This document shows, in pieces, positions 51,074 to 60,161 of a stretch of DNA of 64,000 nt (positions are counted from its first letter, which is position 1; each line of letters begins with the position of its first letter). Under the pieces are notes generated by a model. It made no database searches. It saw only the letters and a list, made by a program, of their open reading frames with translations, and was not told the DNA's origin. The stretch is from NAT127 sp034717695. GTDB taxonomy: Bacteria; Pseudomonadota; Gammaproteobacteria; Pseudomonadales; Porticoccaceae. A program made the position numbers and the translations under genes. The stretch spans positions 1 to 64,000 of the forward strand of contig JAYELS010000006.1 of the NCBI GenBank assembly GCA_034717695.1. The letters are read 5' to 3'.

Positions 51074-52615
51074 ATGACCGACACCAGCCCGGCCACCCTG
51101 ACCCTCAAGCGGGTGGCCATCGACACCTACCACGAGAACGTCGCCTTCCTCCACCGGGATTGCCCCCTCTACAAGGCGGAGGGGTTCCAGGCCCTCAACA
51201 AGATCGAGATCCAGCAGGACGGCCAGCGCATCCTCGCGGTGCTCAACGTGGTGGACGATGACTGCATCGTCGCCCGGGACGAACTCGGGCTGTCGGAGCA
51301 GGCGTTCGAGAACCTGGGGCTGCCGGAATCGAGCCCGGTGCGGGTCAACCACGCCGAGCCGCCCCACTCCATGGAGCATGTGCGCCAGAAGCTCGCCGGC
51401 AACCGCCTCGACCAGGGCAAGCTCGACGAGATCATCCGCGACATCGCCACCAACCGCTATTCCAAGACCGAGATCGCCGCCTTTATCGTCGCGGTATCGG
51501 AGGCGGGCCTGGACCGGGACGAGATCCTCTACCTGACCCGGGCGATGATCAGTTCCGGCCAGAAGCTCGACTGGCGGGAGAGCCGGGTGGTGGACAAGCA
51601 CTGCATCGGCGGCATCCCCGGCAACCGCACCTCGATGATCGTGGTGCCCATCGTCGCCGCCTTTGGCCTTTTGTGCCCCAAGACATCGAGCCGCGCCATC
51701 ACCTCCCCGGCGGGTACCGCCGACACCATGGAGGTACTGGCCAAGGTGGACCTGCCCAAGGCGCAGCTGGACCAGATCGTGCGGGTGCAGCGGGGCTGCC
51801 TGGCCTGGGGCGGCACCGCCGACCTGGCCCCCGCCGACGACATACTCATTTCGGTGGAGCGGCCCCTCGGCATCGACTCCCAGGCGCAGATGGTGGCCTC
51901 CATCCTCTCGAAAAAAAGCGCCTGCGGTTCCACCCACCTGCTGATCGACATCCCCACCGGGCCCCACGCCAAGGTGCGCTCCATGAGCGAGGCGCTGCAA
52001 CTGCGCAAGCTGTTCGAATACGTGGGAGACCGCATCGGCCTCGTCACCGAGGTGATGATCACCGACGGCCGCCAGCCGGTGGGGCGGGGCATCGGCCCGG
52101 TGCTGGAGGCACGTGATGTGATGCAGGTGCTCGGCAACGACCCGGACGCCCCCCACGACCTGCGGGAGAAATCCCTGCGCCTCGCCGGGCGCATGATCGA
52201 ATTCCACGCCGATGTGCGGGGCGGCAACGGCTACCAGATCGCCCGGGACATCCTCGAATCGGGCCGCGCCCACGCCAAGATGCTGGCCATCATCGAGGCC
52301 CAGGGAAAACAGACCGAGGACTACCCCCTCGGCGTCCTCACCCACGACATCGTCGCCCCCGAGAGCGGCATCGTGGTGGCCATCAACAACCAGGTGCTGT
52401 CCCGCATCGCGCGGCTGGCGGGCGCCCCCATGGACAAGGGCGCCGGGGTGCTGATCGGCAGGAAGCTCGGGGAGCGGGTAACGGCGGGGGAGCCCCTGTA
52501 CCGCATCCACGCCCAGTTCCCCGCCGATTTCGATTTCGCGGTGCGCTTTGCCAGCAGCCACCCGGGGTTCGTGATCGGCCAGGACGCCGGCGACATCCAT
52601 CCCTGGATGGAGTGA
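51074..52615 (+). CDS. AMP phosphorylase / thymidine phosphorylase family protein
   Basis: The 513 residues have the architecture of the archaeal-type group (annotated putative thymidine phosphorylase): an N-terminal extension (about 1-85) followed by the phosphorylase core with KHCIGGIPGNRTSMIVVPIV, SRAITSPAGTADTME, ACGSTHLLIDIPTGPHAK and VVAINNQVLSRIAR. The archaeal members cleave AMP (and CMP/UMP) with phosphate to a base and ribose-1,5-bisphosphate; E. coli DeoA lacks the N-terminal part. Substrate here is not proven. Start ATG follows GGAGCGAACCCC. A PRPP-synthetase homologue lies 1.7 kb downstream on the same strand. Confidence 0.88.
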   Translation: MTDTSPATLTLKRVAIDTYHENVAFLHRDCPLYKAEGFQALNKIEIQQDGQRILAVLNVVDDDCIVARDELGLSEQAFENLGLPESSPVRVNHAEPPHSMEHVRQKLAGNRLDQGKLDEIIRDIATNRYSKTEIAAFIVAVSEAGLDRDEILYLTRAMISSGQKLDWRESRVVDKHCIGGIPGNRTSMIVVPIVAAFGLLCPKTSSRAITSPAGTADTMEVLAKVDLPKAQLDQIVRVQRGCLAWGGTADLAPADDILISVERPLGIDSQAQMVASILSKKSACGSTHLLIDIPTGPHAKVRSMSEALQLRKLFEYVGDRIGLVTEVMITDGRQPVGRGIGPVLEARDVMQVLGNDPDAPHDLREKSLRLAGRMIEFHADVRGGNGYQIARDILESGRAHAKMLAIIEAQGKQTEDYPLGVLTHDIVAPESGIVVAINNQVLSRIARLAGAPMDKGAGVLIGRKLGERVTAGEPLYRIHAQFPADFDFAVRFASSHPGFVIGQDAGDIHPWME

Positions 52616-52633
52616 ACTCCGAGCGCGACCCCC

Positions 52634-54151
52634 TCAACCCACCGGCGGCTTCTCGTTGCGGGGGAAGGCCTTGAGGAAGGCCTCCGCCGCGGCGTAGAGC
52701 TTGGCCTCGTGCCTTGGCTGGGCCACCAGCTGGAGGCCCACCGGCAGGCCGTCGATGTAGCCGCAGGGGATCGACAGGGCCGGCCAGCCGAGCCAGTTGA
52801 ACATGTGGGTGTAGACCGTGTAGGTGGGGGCGAAGGTCTTGTGGGGGTACTTGTCGCCATCCTTGTTCCAGGCCGCGTCCCAGTCCTCCACGGTGTAGGC
52901 CAGTTGCCCGGCGCAGGGGCTGAGCAGCACGTCATAGGTTTCGAACAGCTTGTTGAACCGCTGCCAGTTGCGGTGGCGGGTCTCGCTCGCCGCCTTGAGG
53001 GCATCCGGCGGCGGCATGGTGCCGTCGGAGGCGACGGCGTCGTAGGCGTTGTTCATCATGATGAAGGGGATGAAAAAATCCTCCCACTGCTCATCGGTGG
53101 TGGCCACGGTGGCGCCGAGGGTAGTGAAGCCCTGGGCGCTCTTGCGGGCCAGGGCCTCGATGCCGGCGCTCTGGTGGGTGTGGTACATGGCGCCGTAACC
53201 GTAGTTGTCGGTCCAGGCGAAACGCATGCCGGCGACGCCACGGTCGAGGGCCCCCACGTAGTCCGGCGCCGGCTCCTCCAGGGCGATGAAGTCGCGGCCG
53301 TCGGGGCCGGCGATGGCCTGCATGGCGATGGCGGCGTCCCGCACGTTGCGAGTGAGGGGCGCGGTGGTGATCATCAGCATGATCTTGGGGTCGTCGTAGT
53401 GGGCGTAGGGAATGCGGCCCATGGCGGTGTGGACCCCGACGATGCCGCAGATGGCCGCCGGCAGGCGGGTGGAGCCGCCGCCGTCCGAGCCGAGGGCGAT
53501 GGGCACCAGGGCGGCGGCCACCGCCGCGGCACTGCCGGCGCTGGAGGAGCCGGGCACCCGGGCGGGGTCCCAGGGATTGCGGGGATGCCGGGAGAGATCC
53601 GCGTCCCGGTGGCCGGTCATGGCGGTGTTGCCCATGCCGGGCAGCTTGGTGGTGCCGAAGATGATGGCGCCGGCGGCCCGCAAGCGCTCCACCGCGATGT
53701 CGTCGCTGGTGGCGATCACCGAGGTGCCCGGGCCGTTCACCACCGGCAGGCCCTTGACGGCGGTGTGCTCCTTCACCGCGATGGGAATGCCGTGGAGGGT
53801 GCCGAGGGGCTTGCCGCTCCTCTGCCATTCGTCCGCCGCGCGGGCCTGGGCCCGGGCGCCGGCGGCGTCGAGGGTCTGGAAGGCGTTGAGGATGGGGTCG
53901 AATTTCTCGATGCGCTTGAGGAAATGTTCGGTGACCTGCACCGCGGTCAGCTGCCCGCTGGCGATGAGCTCCGCGATGCGCCAGGCCGGCAGCCAGCTGA
54001 TATCGTCCCCGGCGGCGGCGCCGCTGGCGCCGAGCAGGGCACCGCCGCCCACGGCGGACATGGCCAGGGCGCCGGCCATGCCCTTCACCAGGGTGCGCCG
54101 GTCCACCATCGGGCCGGTATCGGGGTTCGTTGAATCGTCGCGGGTAGCCAT
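52634..54151 (-). CDS. Tat-exported amidase (amidase signature family)
   Basis: The 505 residues from MATRDDSTNP begin with a twin-arginine signal (DRRTLVKGMAGALAMSAV, residues 17-34). The amidase-signature core follows, with Lys127 in IAVKEHT, cis-Ser in VPGSSSAGSAAA (about 203), and nucleophile Ser227 in SDGGGSTRL. This predicts a periplasmic hydrolase of an amide; the substrate is unknown. It is inserted on the minus strand between the phosphorylase and PRPP-synthetase homologues, convergent with the first and divergent from the second. Confidence 0.92.
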   Translation of the reverse strand: MATRDDSTNPDTGPMVDRRTLVKGMAGALAMSAVGGGALLGASGAAAGDDISWLPAWRIAELIASGQLTAVQVTEHFLKRIEKFDPILNAFQTLDAAGARAQARAADEWQRSGKPLGTLHGIPIAVKEHTAVKGLPVVNGPGTSVIATSDDIAVERLRAAGAIIFGTTKLPGMGNTAMTGHRDADLSRHPRNPWDPARVPGSSSAGSAAAVAAALVPIALGSDGGGSTRLPAAICGIVGVHTAMGRIPYAHYDDPKIMLMITTAPLTRNVRDAAIAMQAIAGPDGRDFIALEEPAPDYVGALDRGVAGMRFAWTDNYGYGAMYHTHQSAGIEALARKSAQGFTTLGATVATTDEQWEDFFIPFIMMNNAYDAVASDGTMPPPDALKAASETRHRNWQRFNKLFETYDVLLSPCAGQLAYTVEDWDAAWNKDGDKYPHKTFAPTYTVYTHMFNWLGWPALSIPCGYIDGLPVGLQLVAQPRHEAKLYAAAEAFLKAFPRNEKPPVG

Positions 54152-54276
54152 GGGGAGATCCTCGGTTATTATCGAATCAGGATGAGCTGGCGGCGAAGCG
54201 CGGCGCCAGCTCAAATAAATTTACACATCAGACAAAAATTAGCAAGCAGCGCCAGGCTGCTGCCAGGACCACGACC

Positions 54277-55158
54277 ATGCAGATACTGGGATTTCCCGAC
54301 AGCCTCGCCCCCGCCCGACGCCTCGCCGACACCCTCGGCGGCGACTGCGGCGCCATCGATGTCCACCGCTTTCCCGACGGCGAGAGCCTGGTGACCCTGC
54401 CGCCGCAACTGGCGGACACCGTCGTCCTCTTCCGCGGCCTCGAGGACGCCAACGCCCGCCTGGTGGAGCTGCTGCTGGCCTGCGACGGCGCCCGGGCCAA
54501 CGGCGCGCGGCGCATCATTCTGGTGGCCCCGTACCTGTGCTACATGCGCCAGGACAAGGCCTTTCACCCCGGCCAGGCGGTGAGCCAGCGGATCATCGGC
54601 GAACACCTCTCCCGCTGGGTGGACGACCTCATCACCGTCGATCCCCACCTGCACCGCATCGCCCGCCTCGACCAGGCCCTGCCCCACTGCAATGCCCTGG
54701 CCACCAGCGCCGCACCCCTGTTGGGTGAGTTTCTCCGGGGCCGAGGCGGCGACGGGGTGCTGGTGGGGCCCGACGAAGAGTCCCGCCAGTGGGTGGAACA
54801 GGTGGCGCTGGCCTCCGGCCTGCCCTTCGTGATCGCCACCAAGGAACGGCTCGGGGACCGGGAGGTGCGCATCGCCCTCCCCGCTTACCCCTACCGGGGG
54901 GCCGACGCCATCCTGGTGGACGACGTGATCAGCTCCGGCAAGACCATGGCGGAAACCGCCCGCCAGTTGCGCGCCGCCGGCGCAGGGGCGGTGAGCGCCC
55001 TCTGCACCCACGCCCTGTTCGCCCCCGGCGCCCTCGAGGCCATGGCCGCCGCCGGCATCGGCGAGGTGTGGAGCAGCAGCGCCATTGCCCACGGTTCCAA
55101 CCGCATCGACCTGACGCCAGTGCTGGCGGAGGCGGTATTACAGGCAAGTCGGGTTTGA
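54277..55158 (+). CDS. Ribose-phosphate pyrophosphokinase homologue (diverged, short)
   Basis: PRPP synthetase fold: FPDGE (residues 32-36), a YMRQDK segment in place of the usual YARQDR, HLHR, and a PRPP loop DAILVDDVISSGKTMAE (classical enzymes have DTGGT). The 293 residues are about 20 shorter than housekeeping Prs, so this is probably an accessory paralogue, not the cell's main enzyme. Pairing with the AMP/thymidine phosphorylase-family gene upstream suggests a role in ribose phosphate use, possibly with ribose-1,5-bisphosphate (inference). Starts at ATG 54277; no strong ribosome site. Confidence 0.88.
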   Translation: MQILGFPDSLAPARRLADTLGGDCGAIDVHRFPDGESLVTLPPQLADTVVLFRGLEDANARLVELLLACDGARANGARRIILVAPYLCYMRQDKAFHPGQAVSQRIIGEHLSRWVDDLITVDPHLHRIARLDQALPHCNALATSAAPLLGEFLRGRGGDGVLVGPDEESRQWVEQVALASGLPFVIATKERLGDREVRIALPAYPYRGADAILVDDVISSGKTMAETARQLRAAGAGAVSALCTHALFAPGALEAMAAAGIGEVWSSSAIAHGSNRIDLTPVLAEAVLQASRV

Positions 55159-55334
55159 GAACTACGCAATGGCGGGGCTTGCCGGAACGGTCGCGGGCGG
55201 CGGCTTCCCGCGCCGCTGCAAGTACATCCCCGAGACCTGCGACGGCGGCGTCCTGTCGCCGATGGTGCTGGAAACCACCGCCCTCCATCGCCAGCCGCCC
55301 CCGCCGTTGCCAACCTTTTCGTAAGACAACTGTA

Positions 55335-55364
55335 TTGACCGAGAACCCCCGGCGGGACTAGGCT
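55335..55364 (+). promoter_or_regulatory. Candidate sigma-70 promoter for the SDR gene
   Basis: TTGACC (55335-55340), 18-nt spacer, TAGGCT (55359-55364), 56 nt before the SDR ATG. The rest of 55159-55419 shows no gene. Confidence 0.5.
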
Positions 55365-55419
55365 TGCCCCTCCCCGCTGCCGGCACAGCCCGGCCCCACC
55401 GCTACCCAGAGGAGGAATA

Positions 55420-56259
55420 ATGTCCAGCCACAGCGGTCTTGCAGACAATTTCAGTGAAAAGTACGGCCCCTGGGCCCTGATCGCCGGCGCCTCCCACGGT
55501 GTCGGCATGGAGTTCGCCCGCCAGGTGGCGGCAGAGGGCATCAACTGCGTGCTGCTGTCCCGGCGCGAGGCGACCCTCAAGGCGTTCCAGGCGGAGCTGG
55601 AGCGGGATCACGGCATCGAGACACGGGTGATCGCCGCGGACCTGTCGAAGGACGGCGCGGTGGACACCATCGAGGCGGGGGTCAGGGATCTCGATCTCGG
55701 CCTCATCATCTACAACGCCGGGGCGCCGCCCTACGCCAGCGAGTTCCTGAAGGCCCCCCTGGAGCCCTGGGAGGATCTGGTGCGCCTCAACGTCACCACC
55801 GTCACCCAGCTGTGCCACCGACTCGGCGGGCGGCTGGTGGAACGGGGGCGGGGCGGCCTGCTGCTGGTGGGCTCCCAGGCGGGCCTTGGCGGCAACAAGA
55901 AGTACGCCATGTACACCGGCACCAAGGCGTTCATGCTCAACTTCGGCGAATCCCTGTGGATCGAGTGGAAGGACAGGGGCGTGGACGTGCTCAACCTGCT
56001 GATCTCGGTGGTGGACAGCCCCACCCTGCGGGCGCAGATGAAAAAGTCCAACATCGCCGGCTGGGACGCCGAGGACATCGGCGTGCCCAAACCCGTGGAC
56101 ATGGCCCGCATCGGCCTGCGGGAGCTGCCCCACGGCCCCACCTTCATCCACCCCGAGGATGAAGCTACCCCGGCGGGAGAGGTCACCGCCGGCGCCCGGC
56201 GCCGCGACGCCATGCTGGAGCGCTGGGCCATCACCGCGCCCTTCGTCGGCGAGGACTGA
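55420..56259 (+). CDS. SDR-family oxidoreductase
   Basis: The 279 residues have the cofactor motif AGASHGVGMEFARQ (near 27), YNAG (about 94, NNAG variant), catalytic Ser in LLLVGSQAGLGG, and YTGTKAF with the Tyr/Lys pair. Arg48 after strand 2 (LLSRREATL) favours NADP(H). The C-terminal 60 residues have no obvious family. Substrate unknown. Strong ribosome site GAGGAGGA before ATG. Alone on the plus strand, convergent to the histidine kinase gene. Confidence 0.88.
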   Translation: MSSHSGLADNFSEKYGPWALIAGASHGVGMEFARQVAAEGINCVLLSRREATLKAFQAELERDHGIETRVIAADLSKDGAVDTIEAGVRDLDLGLIIYNAGAPPYASEFLKAPLEPWEDLVRLNVTTVTQLCHRLGGRLVERGRGGLLLVGSQAGLGGNKKYAMYTGTKAFMLNFGESLWIEWKDRGVDVLNLLISVVDSPTLRAQMKKSNIAGWDAEDIGVPKPVDMARIGLRELPHGPTFIHPEDEATPAGEVTAGARRRDAMLERWAITAPFVGED

Positions 56260-56309
56260 GTGGGCGCCGCCGAATATCCCTGCGGCCAGGCCTTCAACCC
56301 GGCCCCCGT

Positions 56310-59288
56310 TCAGTCCCCGTCCAGCACCTCGCGTACCTTGCGCCCCAGGTCCGCGAGGCGAAACGGCTTGCCGAGCAGGTGCACGCCGGGGTCGAGGCGC
56401 CCGTGGTGGACGATGGCATTCTCGGTGTAGCCCGACATGTACAGCACCCGGATGCCCGGCAGCCGCGCCACCACCTCCTCCGCCACCCGCCGCCCCGACA
56501 TCCCCGCCGGCAGTACCACATCGGTGAGCAGCAGGTCGAAGCGAACCCCCTCCCGATCGAGCAGCGCCAGGGCGCTGGGGCCGTCCTCCCGGGCGGTGAC
56601 CCTGTAACCCAAGGTCTCCAGACAGTTGACGGTGTGCAGGCGCACCAGCTCGTCATCCTCCACCACCAGGATCGACTCGCTGCCCTGGTGGGGCGCGGAG
56701 CGCGCCTCGCCGGGGAGCACCGCCTCCTGCCCGCCGTAGTCCCTCGGCAGGTAGATTTTCACCGTGGTGCCCTCCCCCGGCTCGCTGTAGATCTTGGCGT
56801 GGCCGCCGGACTGGCGGGCAAAGCCGTAGACCATGGACAGGCCGAGCCCCGAACCCTTGCCCACCTCCTTGGTGGTGAAGAACGGGTCGAAGGCCCGCGC
56901 CACCACCTCCGGCGCCATGCCGGTGCCGGTGTCGGACACCGCCACCATCACGTACTGCCCGGGGCTGATGCCGTGGGCCTCGGCGTAGTCGGCGTCCACC
57001 GCCATGTTGGCGGTCTCGATGGTGAGCTTGCCCCCCTCGGGCATGGCATCGCGGGCGTTGATGGCGAGGTTGAGGATGGCGTTCTGCAATTCCCCCGGGT
57101 CGACGATGGCCTTCCACAGCCCCCCGCCCCGCACCAGCTCGATATGGATGTTCTCCCCCAAAAGGCGGCGCAGGATGTCCTCCACCTCCGCCAGCATGGG
57201 GTTGATGGCGGTGGGGCGCGGATCGAGGGGCTGCTTGCGGGCAAAGGCCAGGAGGCGATGGGTGAGGGAGGCGGCGCGCTCGCTGGCCTTCACGATGGTT
57301 TCGGCCTGGCCGCGAATGGCCGGCGGGGCATCAGCGAGGTGATCGAGCAGGGATTCCCCGGCGCCGAGAATCACCGTGAGGATGTTGTTGAAATCGTGGG
57401 CCACGCCACCGGTGAGCTGGCCGATGGCGTCCATCTTCTGGGCCTGGCGCAGGCGCTCCTCGGTATCGACGCGCCGCGAGATGTCCTGGAAGTAGACCGT
57501 CAGACCGCCGCCGTGGGGGAAGGCCCGCACCGCGAACCAGGTGTCGAGGGGCGGGAAGAAAAACTCGAAGCTCACCGGCGTGTTCTCCGCCCGGGCGCGC
57601 TGGTACTCGGTGTAGAGCACGGTATCGAGGGTCTCCGGGAACTCCGCCCACACCAGCTTGCCCACCAGGTCCTCGCGGCGGCGGTTGAGCAGGCGCTCCG
57701 CCTGGGCGTTGAGGTAGGTGAAGTGCCAGTCGTTGTCGAGGGCGTAGACCGCGTCGGAGATGGAGGTGAAGATGGTTTCCACCTCCGCCCGGGCGGCGTG
57801 GGCGGCGAGCAGGGCCTCCTCCCGGGCGGCGCTGGCCCGCAGGTGCTCGATGGCCGCCGCGGCGATGCCGGCCAGCTGGGTCAGCTCACTCTGGTCGTCC
57901 TCGGTGAACTCGCCGCGCTCCTTGTCGGACAGTTGCAAAAGGCCCAGATTGGCGCCGTCACCACCGATGATGGGCACCGCCAGCCAGCCCCGCATCGGCG
58001 GATGGCGATCCCGGGCCGCGCCAAAGCCCCGCCATGCCGGGTGGGCCTCCAGCTCCGCCTGGGTGAGGCGCAGGGGCTGGTTGTGCTGGCACACCAGGCG
58101 GTAGATGCCGGAGCCGTCCGGCGCCTCGTCGTAATCCCGCCAACGGGCGTACTTGTCGGAGAGGCTCAGGGCATTGATGTCCTGGGCAAATGTCGGGTCC
58201 ACCGTCAGGCTCGCCAGACTCTGGTGAGCGCCGATCAGGGTCCGCGCGGTGGCGGCGACGTGATTGAGCATGGCCTCGACGTCGCGGAAACTGAGCAGCG
58301 CGGCGCTCTCCTCTGCGAGCAGGCGCAGGCGCCAGGTGCGCTCCCGTTCCCAGGCATGGCGCTGGCGGACCCAGGCGAGGGTGGCCAGGGAGGCGGCGAG
58401 GAACAGCAGGAACGCAAGCCCGGCGATGGCGCCGTCGAACAGCATCCGCTGGCGCCAGCCGGCCAGCACCGTGGCCTCGTCGAGCCCCACCAGCACCAGG
58501 GCGTCGGCACCCTCGACCCGATGAAAGCCATAGACCCGCGCCACATCATCCACCGGGGATCGGGTGCGCAACTGGCCGCGGCCCTGCTGGCGGGCGTAAT
58601 TGCTGATCAACTCGCTGTCGGCGTAGCTGCGCCCCATGTGGCTTTCCGCCAGGGGGCTGCGCGCCACCAGGATGCCGTCGCCGTTGAACAGCGCCACCGA
58701 GCCCTTATCGCCAAGGCGCAGGGCATGGTAGAAATCCAGCAGGTAGTCGAGGGACAGCACCGCCACCGCCACCCCGGCAAAGGCGCCGCCGGGGGCTTCG
58801 AGGCGCCGGCTCAGGGTCAGGATCCAGCGGTCCCGGGCATCCCCGATGGTGCCCTTGCGGGGGGGCGAGATCACCAGGCCGGCCTCGGGATCGTCCCGGT
58901 GGGCACCGTACTCGGGATGGCCCGAAAGAAACACCGGCTCGGGGTTTTCCCTGAGGGACGTGGCCGCCAGCCGGCCATCGCTGTCGATCACGTAGAAGCC
59001 GAAGGTGCCGGGGGACAGCGCCTGGCGCTCCCTCAACACCCGGTGGAGCACGGCCTTGTCGAGCCCCCTGCCCGCAATGGCGGCGTCGGGGAGGCTGCCG
59101 ATGGCAAGGTCCAGGGCAAGCAAGGTCTGCCGGGTATGCTCGGCGAGGGCACTGGCGAGGTTCACCGCATCCGCCTCCGCCCCGGCGATCACCCGCCCCC
59201 GATCCAGACTGCCCTGGATCGCCAGGGCGCCGGCCACCACCAGGGCGACGACGATATTGGCGACGGCAATGACCTGTTTCAATCTCAA
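56310..59288 (-). CDS. Hybrid sensor histidine kinase (Cache-GAF-PAS-HisKA-HATPase-REC)
   Basis: The 992 residues have TM1 (about 8-26), a periplasmic Cache-like domain (about 40-275, with FGFYVIDSDGRLAATSLREN), and TM2 (about 287-308). A GAF-like domain (330-470) and a PAS (about 510-620) follow. HisKA has GGVAHDFNNILTVI with the phosphorylated His, HATPase has DTGTGM and GKGSGLGLSMVYG, and the C-terminal receiver has LLTDVVLP (Asp acceptor) and GKPF. The start is TTG with GAGGA 8 nt upstream. Signal and target are unknown; no regulator gene is adjacent. Confidence 0.93.
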   Translation of the reverse strand: MRLKQVIAVANIVVALVVAGALAIQGSLDRGRVIAGAEADAVNLASALAEHTRQTLLALDLAIGSLPDAAIAGRGLDKAVLHRVLRERQALSPGTFGFYVIDSDGRLAATSLRENPEPVFLSGHPEYGAHRDDPEAGLVISPPRKGTIGDARDRWILTLSRRLEAPGGAFAGVAVAVLSLDYLLDFYHALRLGDKGSVALFNGDGILVARSPLAESHMGRSYADSELISNYARQQGRGQLRTRSPVDDVARVYGFHRVEGADALVLVGLDEATVLAGWRQRMLFDGAIAGLAFLLFLAASLATLAWVRQRHAWERERTWRLRLLAEESAALLSFRDVEAMLNHVAATARTLIGAHQSLASLTVDPTFAQDINALSLSDKYARWRDYDEAPDGSGIYRLVCQHNQPLRLTQAELEAHPAWRGFGAARDRHPPMRGWLAVPIIGGDGANLGLLQLSDKERGEFTEDDQSELTQLAGIAAAAIEHLRASAAREEALLAAHAARAEVETIFTSISDAVYALDNDWHFTYLNAQAERLLNRRREDLVGKLVWAEFPETLDTVLYTEYQRARAENTPVSFEFFFPPLDTWFAVRAFPHGGGLTVYFQDISRRVDTEERLRQAQKMDAIGQLTGGVAHDFNNILTVILGAGESLLDHLADAPPAIRGQAETIVKASERAASLTHRLLAFARKQPLDPRPTAINPMLAEVEDILRRLLGENIHIELVRGGGLWKAIVDPGELQNAILNLAINARDAMPEGGKLTIETANMAVDADYAEAHGISPGQYVMVAVSDTGTGMAPEVVARAFDPFFTTKEVGKGSGLGLSMVYGFARQSGGHAKIYSEPGEGTTVKIYLPRDYGGQEAVLPGEARSAPHQGSESILVVEDDELVRLHTVNCLETLGYRVTAREDGPSALALLDREGVRFDLLLTDVVLPAGMSGRRVAEEVVARLPGIRVLYMSGYTENAIVHHGRLDPGVHLLGKPFRLADLGRKVREVLDGD

Positions 59289-59509
59289 CGGAAGTATCCT
59301 CGGTGGCCGGGGGCGCGATTGCGGCTAGTCTGGTGCATCCGCTCATCACTGCAAAGACTGTAAATGCGTGGCCCATTGCCCGCCAGGGCAACATATCGCG
59401 GCGAGAAAGCAGGCGCAGCCCGGCGCGGATGGAACGTCCACCGGCCTGACCAGCGGCGGAGCGGGGCGACCGCCCGCTTGCGCCAGGACAACCCTGCGCG
59501 ACAATCCGT

Positions 59510-59538
59510 TTGCCCGCCACCACCCCCGGGGCTAGACT
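59510..59538 (+). promoter_or_regulatory. Candidate promoter of dps
   Basis: TTGCCC (59510-59515), 17-nt spacer, TAGACT (59533-59538), about 80 nt before the dps ATG. No clear OxyR or IHF site is recognised. The remainder of 59289-59619 (331 nt, between divergent genes) holds nothing else I can identify. Confidence 0.5.
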
Positions 59539-59619
59539 TGGGTCCGTGCAAACCTGCCGAGCGGGGCCGCGCATCCGCGCCAGCCCCGGTCACGTCAACC
59601 GCGATACCCAGGAGTCACA

Positions 59620-60117
59620 ATGGCCAAGAAGCAAAAGCAGTCCTCCACCGAAATCAATATCGGCATCGACCACGGCGACCGCGCCAAAATCGCCGAGGGC
59701 CTCGCCCACCTGCTGGCGGACACCTACACCCTCTACCTCAAGACCCACAACTTCCACTGGAACGTCACCGGGCCCATGTTCAACACCCTGCACCTGATGT
59801 TCGAGACCCAGTACAACGAACTGGCCCTCGCCGTGGATCTCATCGCCGAGCGCATCCGCGCCCTGGGCTTCCCGGCCCCCGGCACCTACAAGGCCTACGC
59901 CAAGCTGTCGTCCATCAAGGAGACCGATGGCGTGCCCACCGCCGAGGAGATGATCCAGCTGCTGGTGGAAGGCCAGGAAGCGGTGGTGCGCACAGCCCGC
60001 TCCATCTTCCCGGTGGTGGACAAGGCCACCGACGAGACCACCGCCGACCTGCTCACCCAGCGCATGCAGGTGCATGAGAAAACCGCGTGGATGCTGCGCA
60101 GCATGCTGGAAAAGTAA
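59620..60117 (+). CDS. dps: Dps-family DNA-protecting ferritin
   Basis: Dps oxidises and stores iron and shields DNA in stationary phase or stress. The 165 residues contain the ferroxidase set: LKTHNFHWNVTG (His), LHLMFETQYNELALAVDLIAERI in pieces (His, Asp, Glu; intersubunit site). RALGFPAPGTYKAY follows. The N-terminus is Lys-rich (MAKKQKQSS), able to bind DNA. Good ribosome site (CAGGAG). It has its own candidate promoter and is followed by a GC-rich hairpin before the FGGY kinase. Confidence 0.95.
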   Translation: MAKKQKQSSTEINIGIDHGDRAKIAEGLAHLLADTYTLYLKTHNFHWNVTGPMFNTLHLMFETQYNELALAVDLIAERIRALGFPAPGTYKAYAKLSSIKETDGVPTAEEMIQLLVEGQEAVVRTARSIFPVVDKATDETTADLLTQRMQVHEKTAWMLRSMLEK

Positions 60118-60124
60118 CCCCCGG

Positions 60125-60149
60125 GCGCCGGCGACCCGAGCGCCGGCGC
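60125..60149 (+). terminator. GC-rich hairpin between dps and the FGGY kinase
   Basis: A perfect 9-bp stem (GCGCCGGCG with CGCCGGCGC, 7-nt loop), followed 8 nt later by TTTT. It is a weak terminator or a structure that limits read-through; it also precedes the kinase start by about 12 nt. Confidence 0.45.
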
Positions 60150-60161
60150 GCACCCCTTTTC

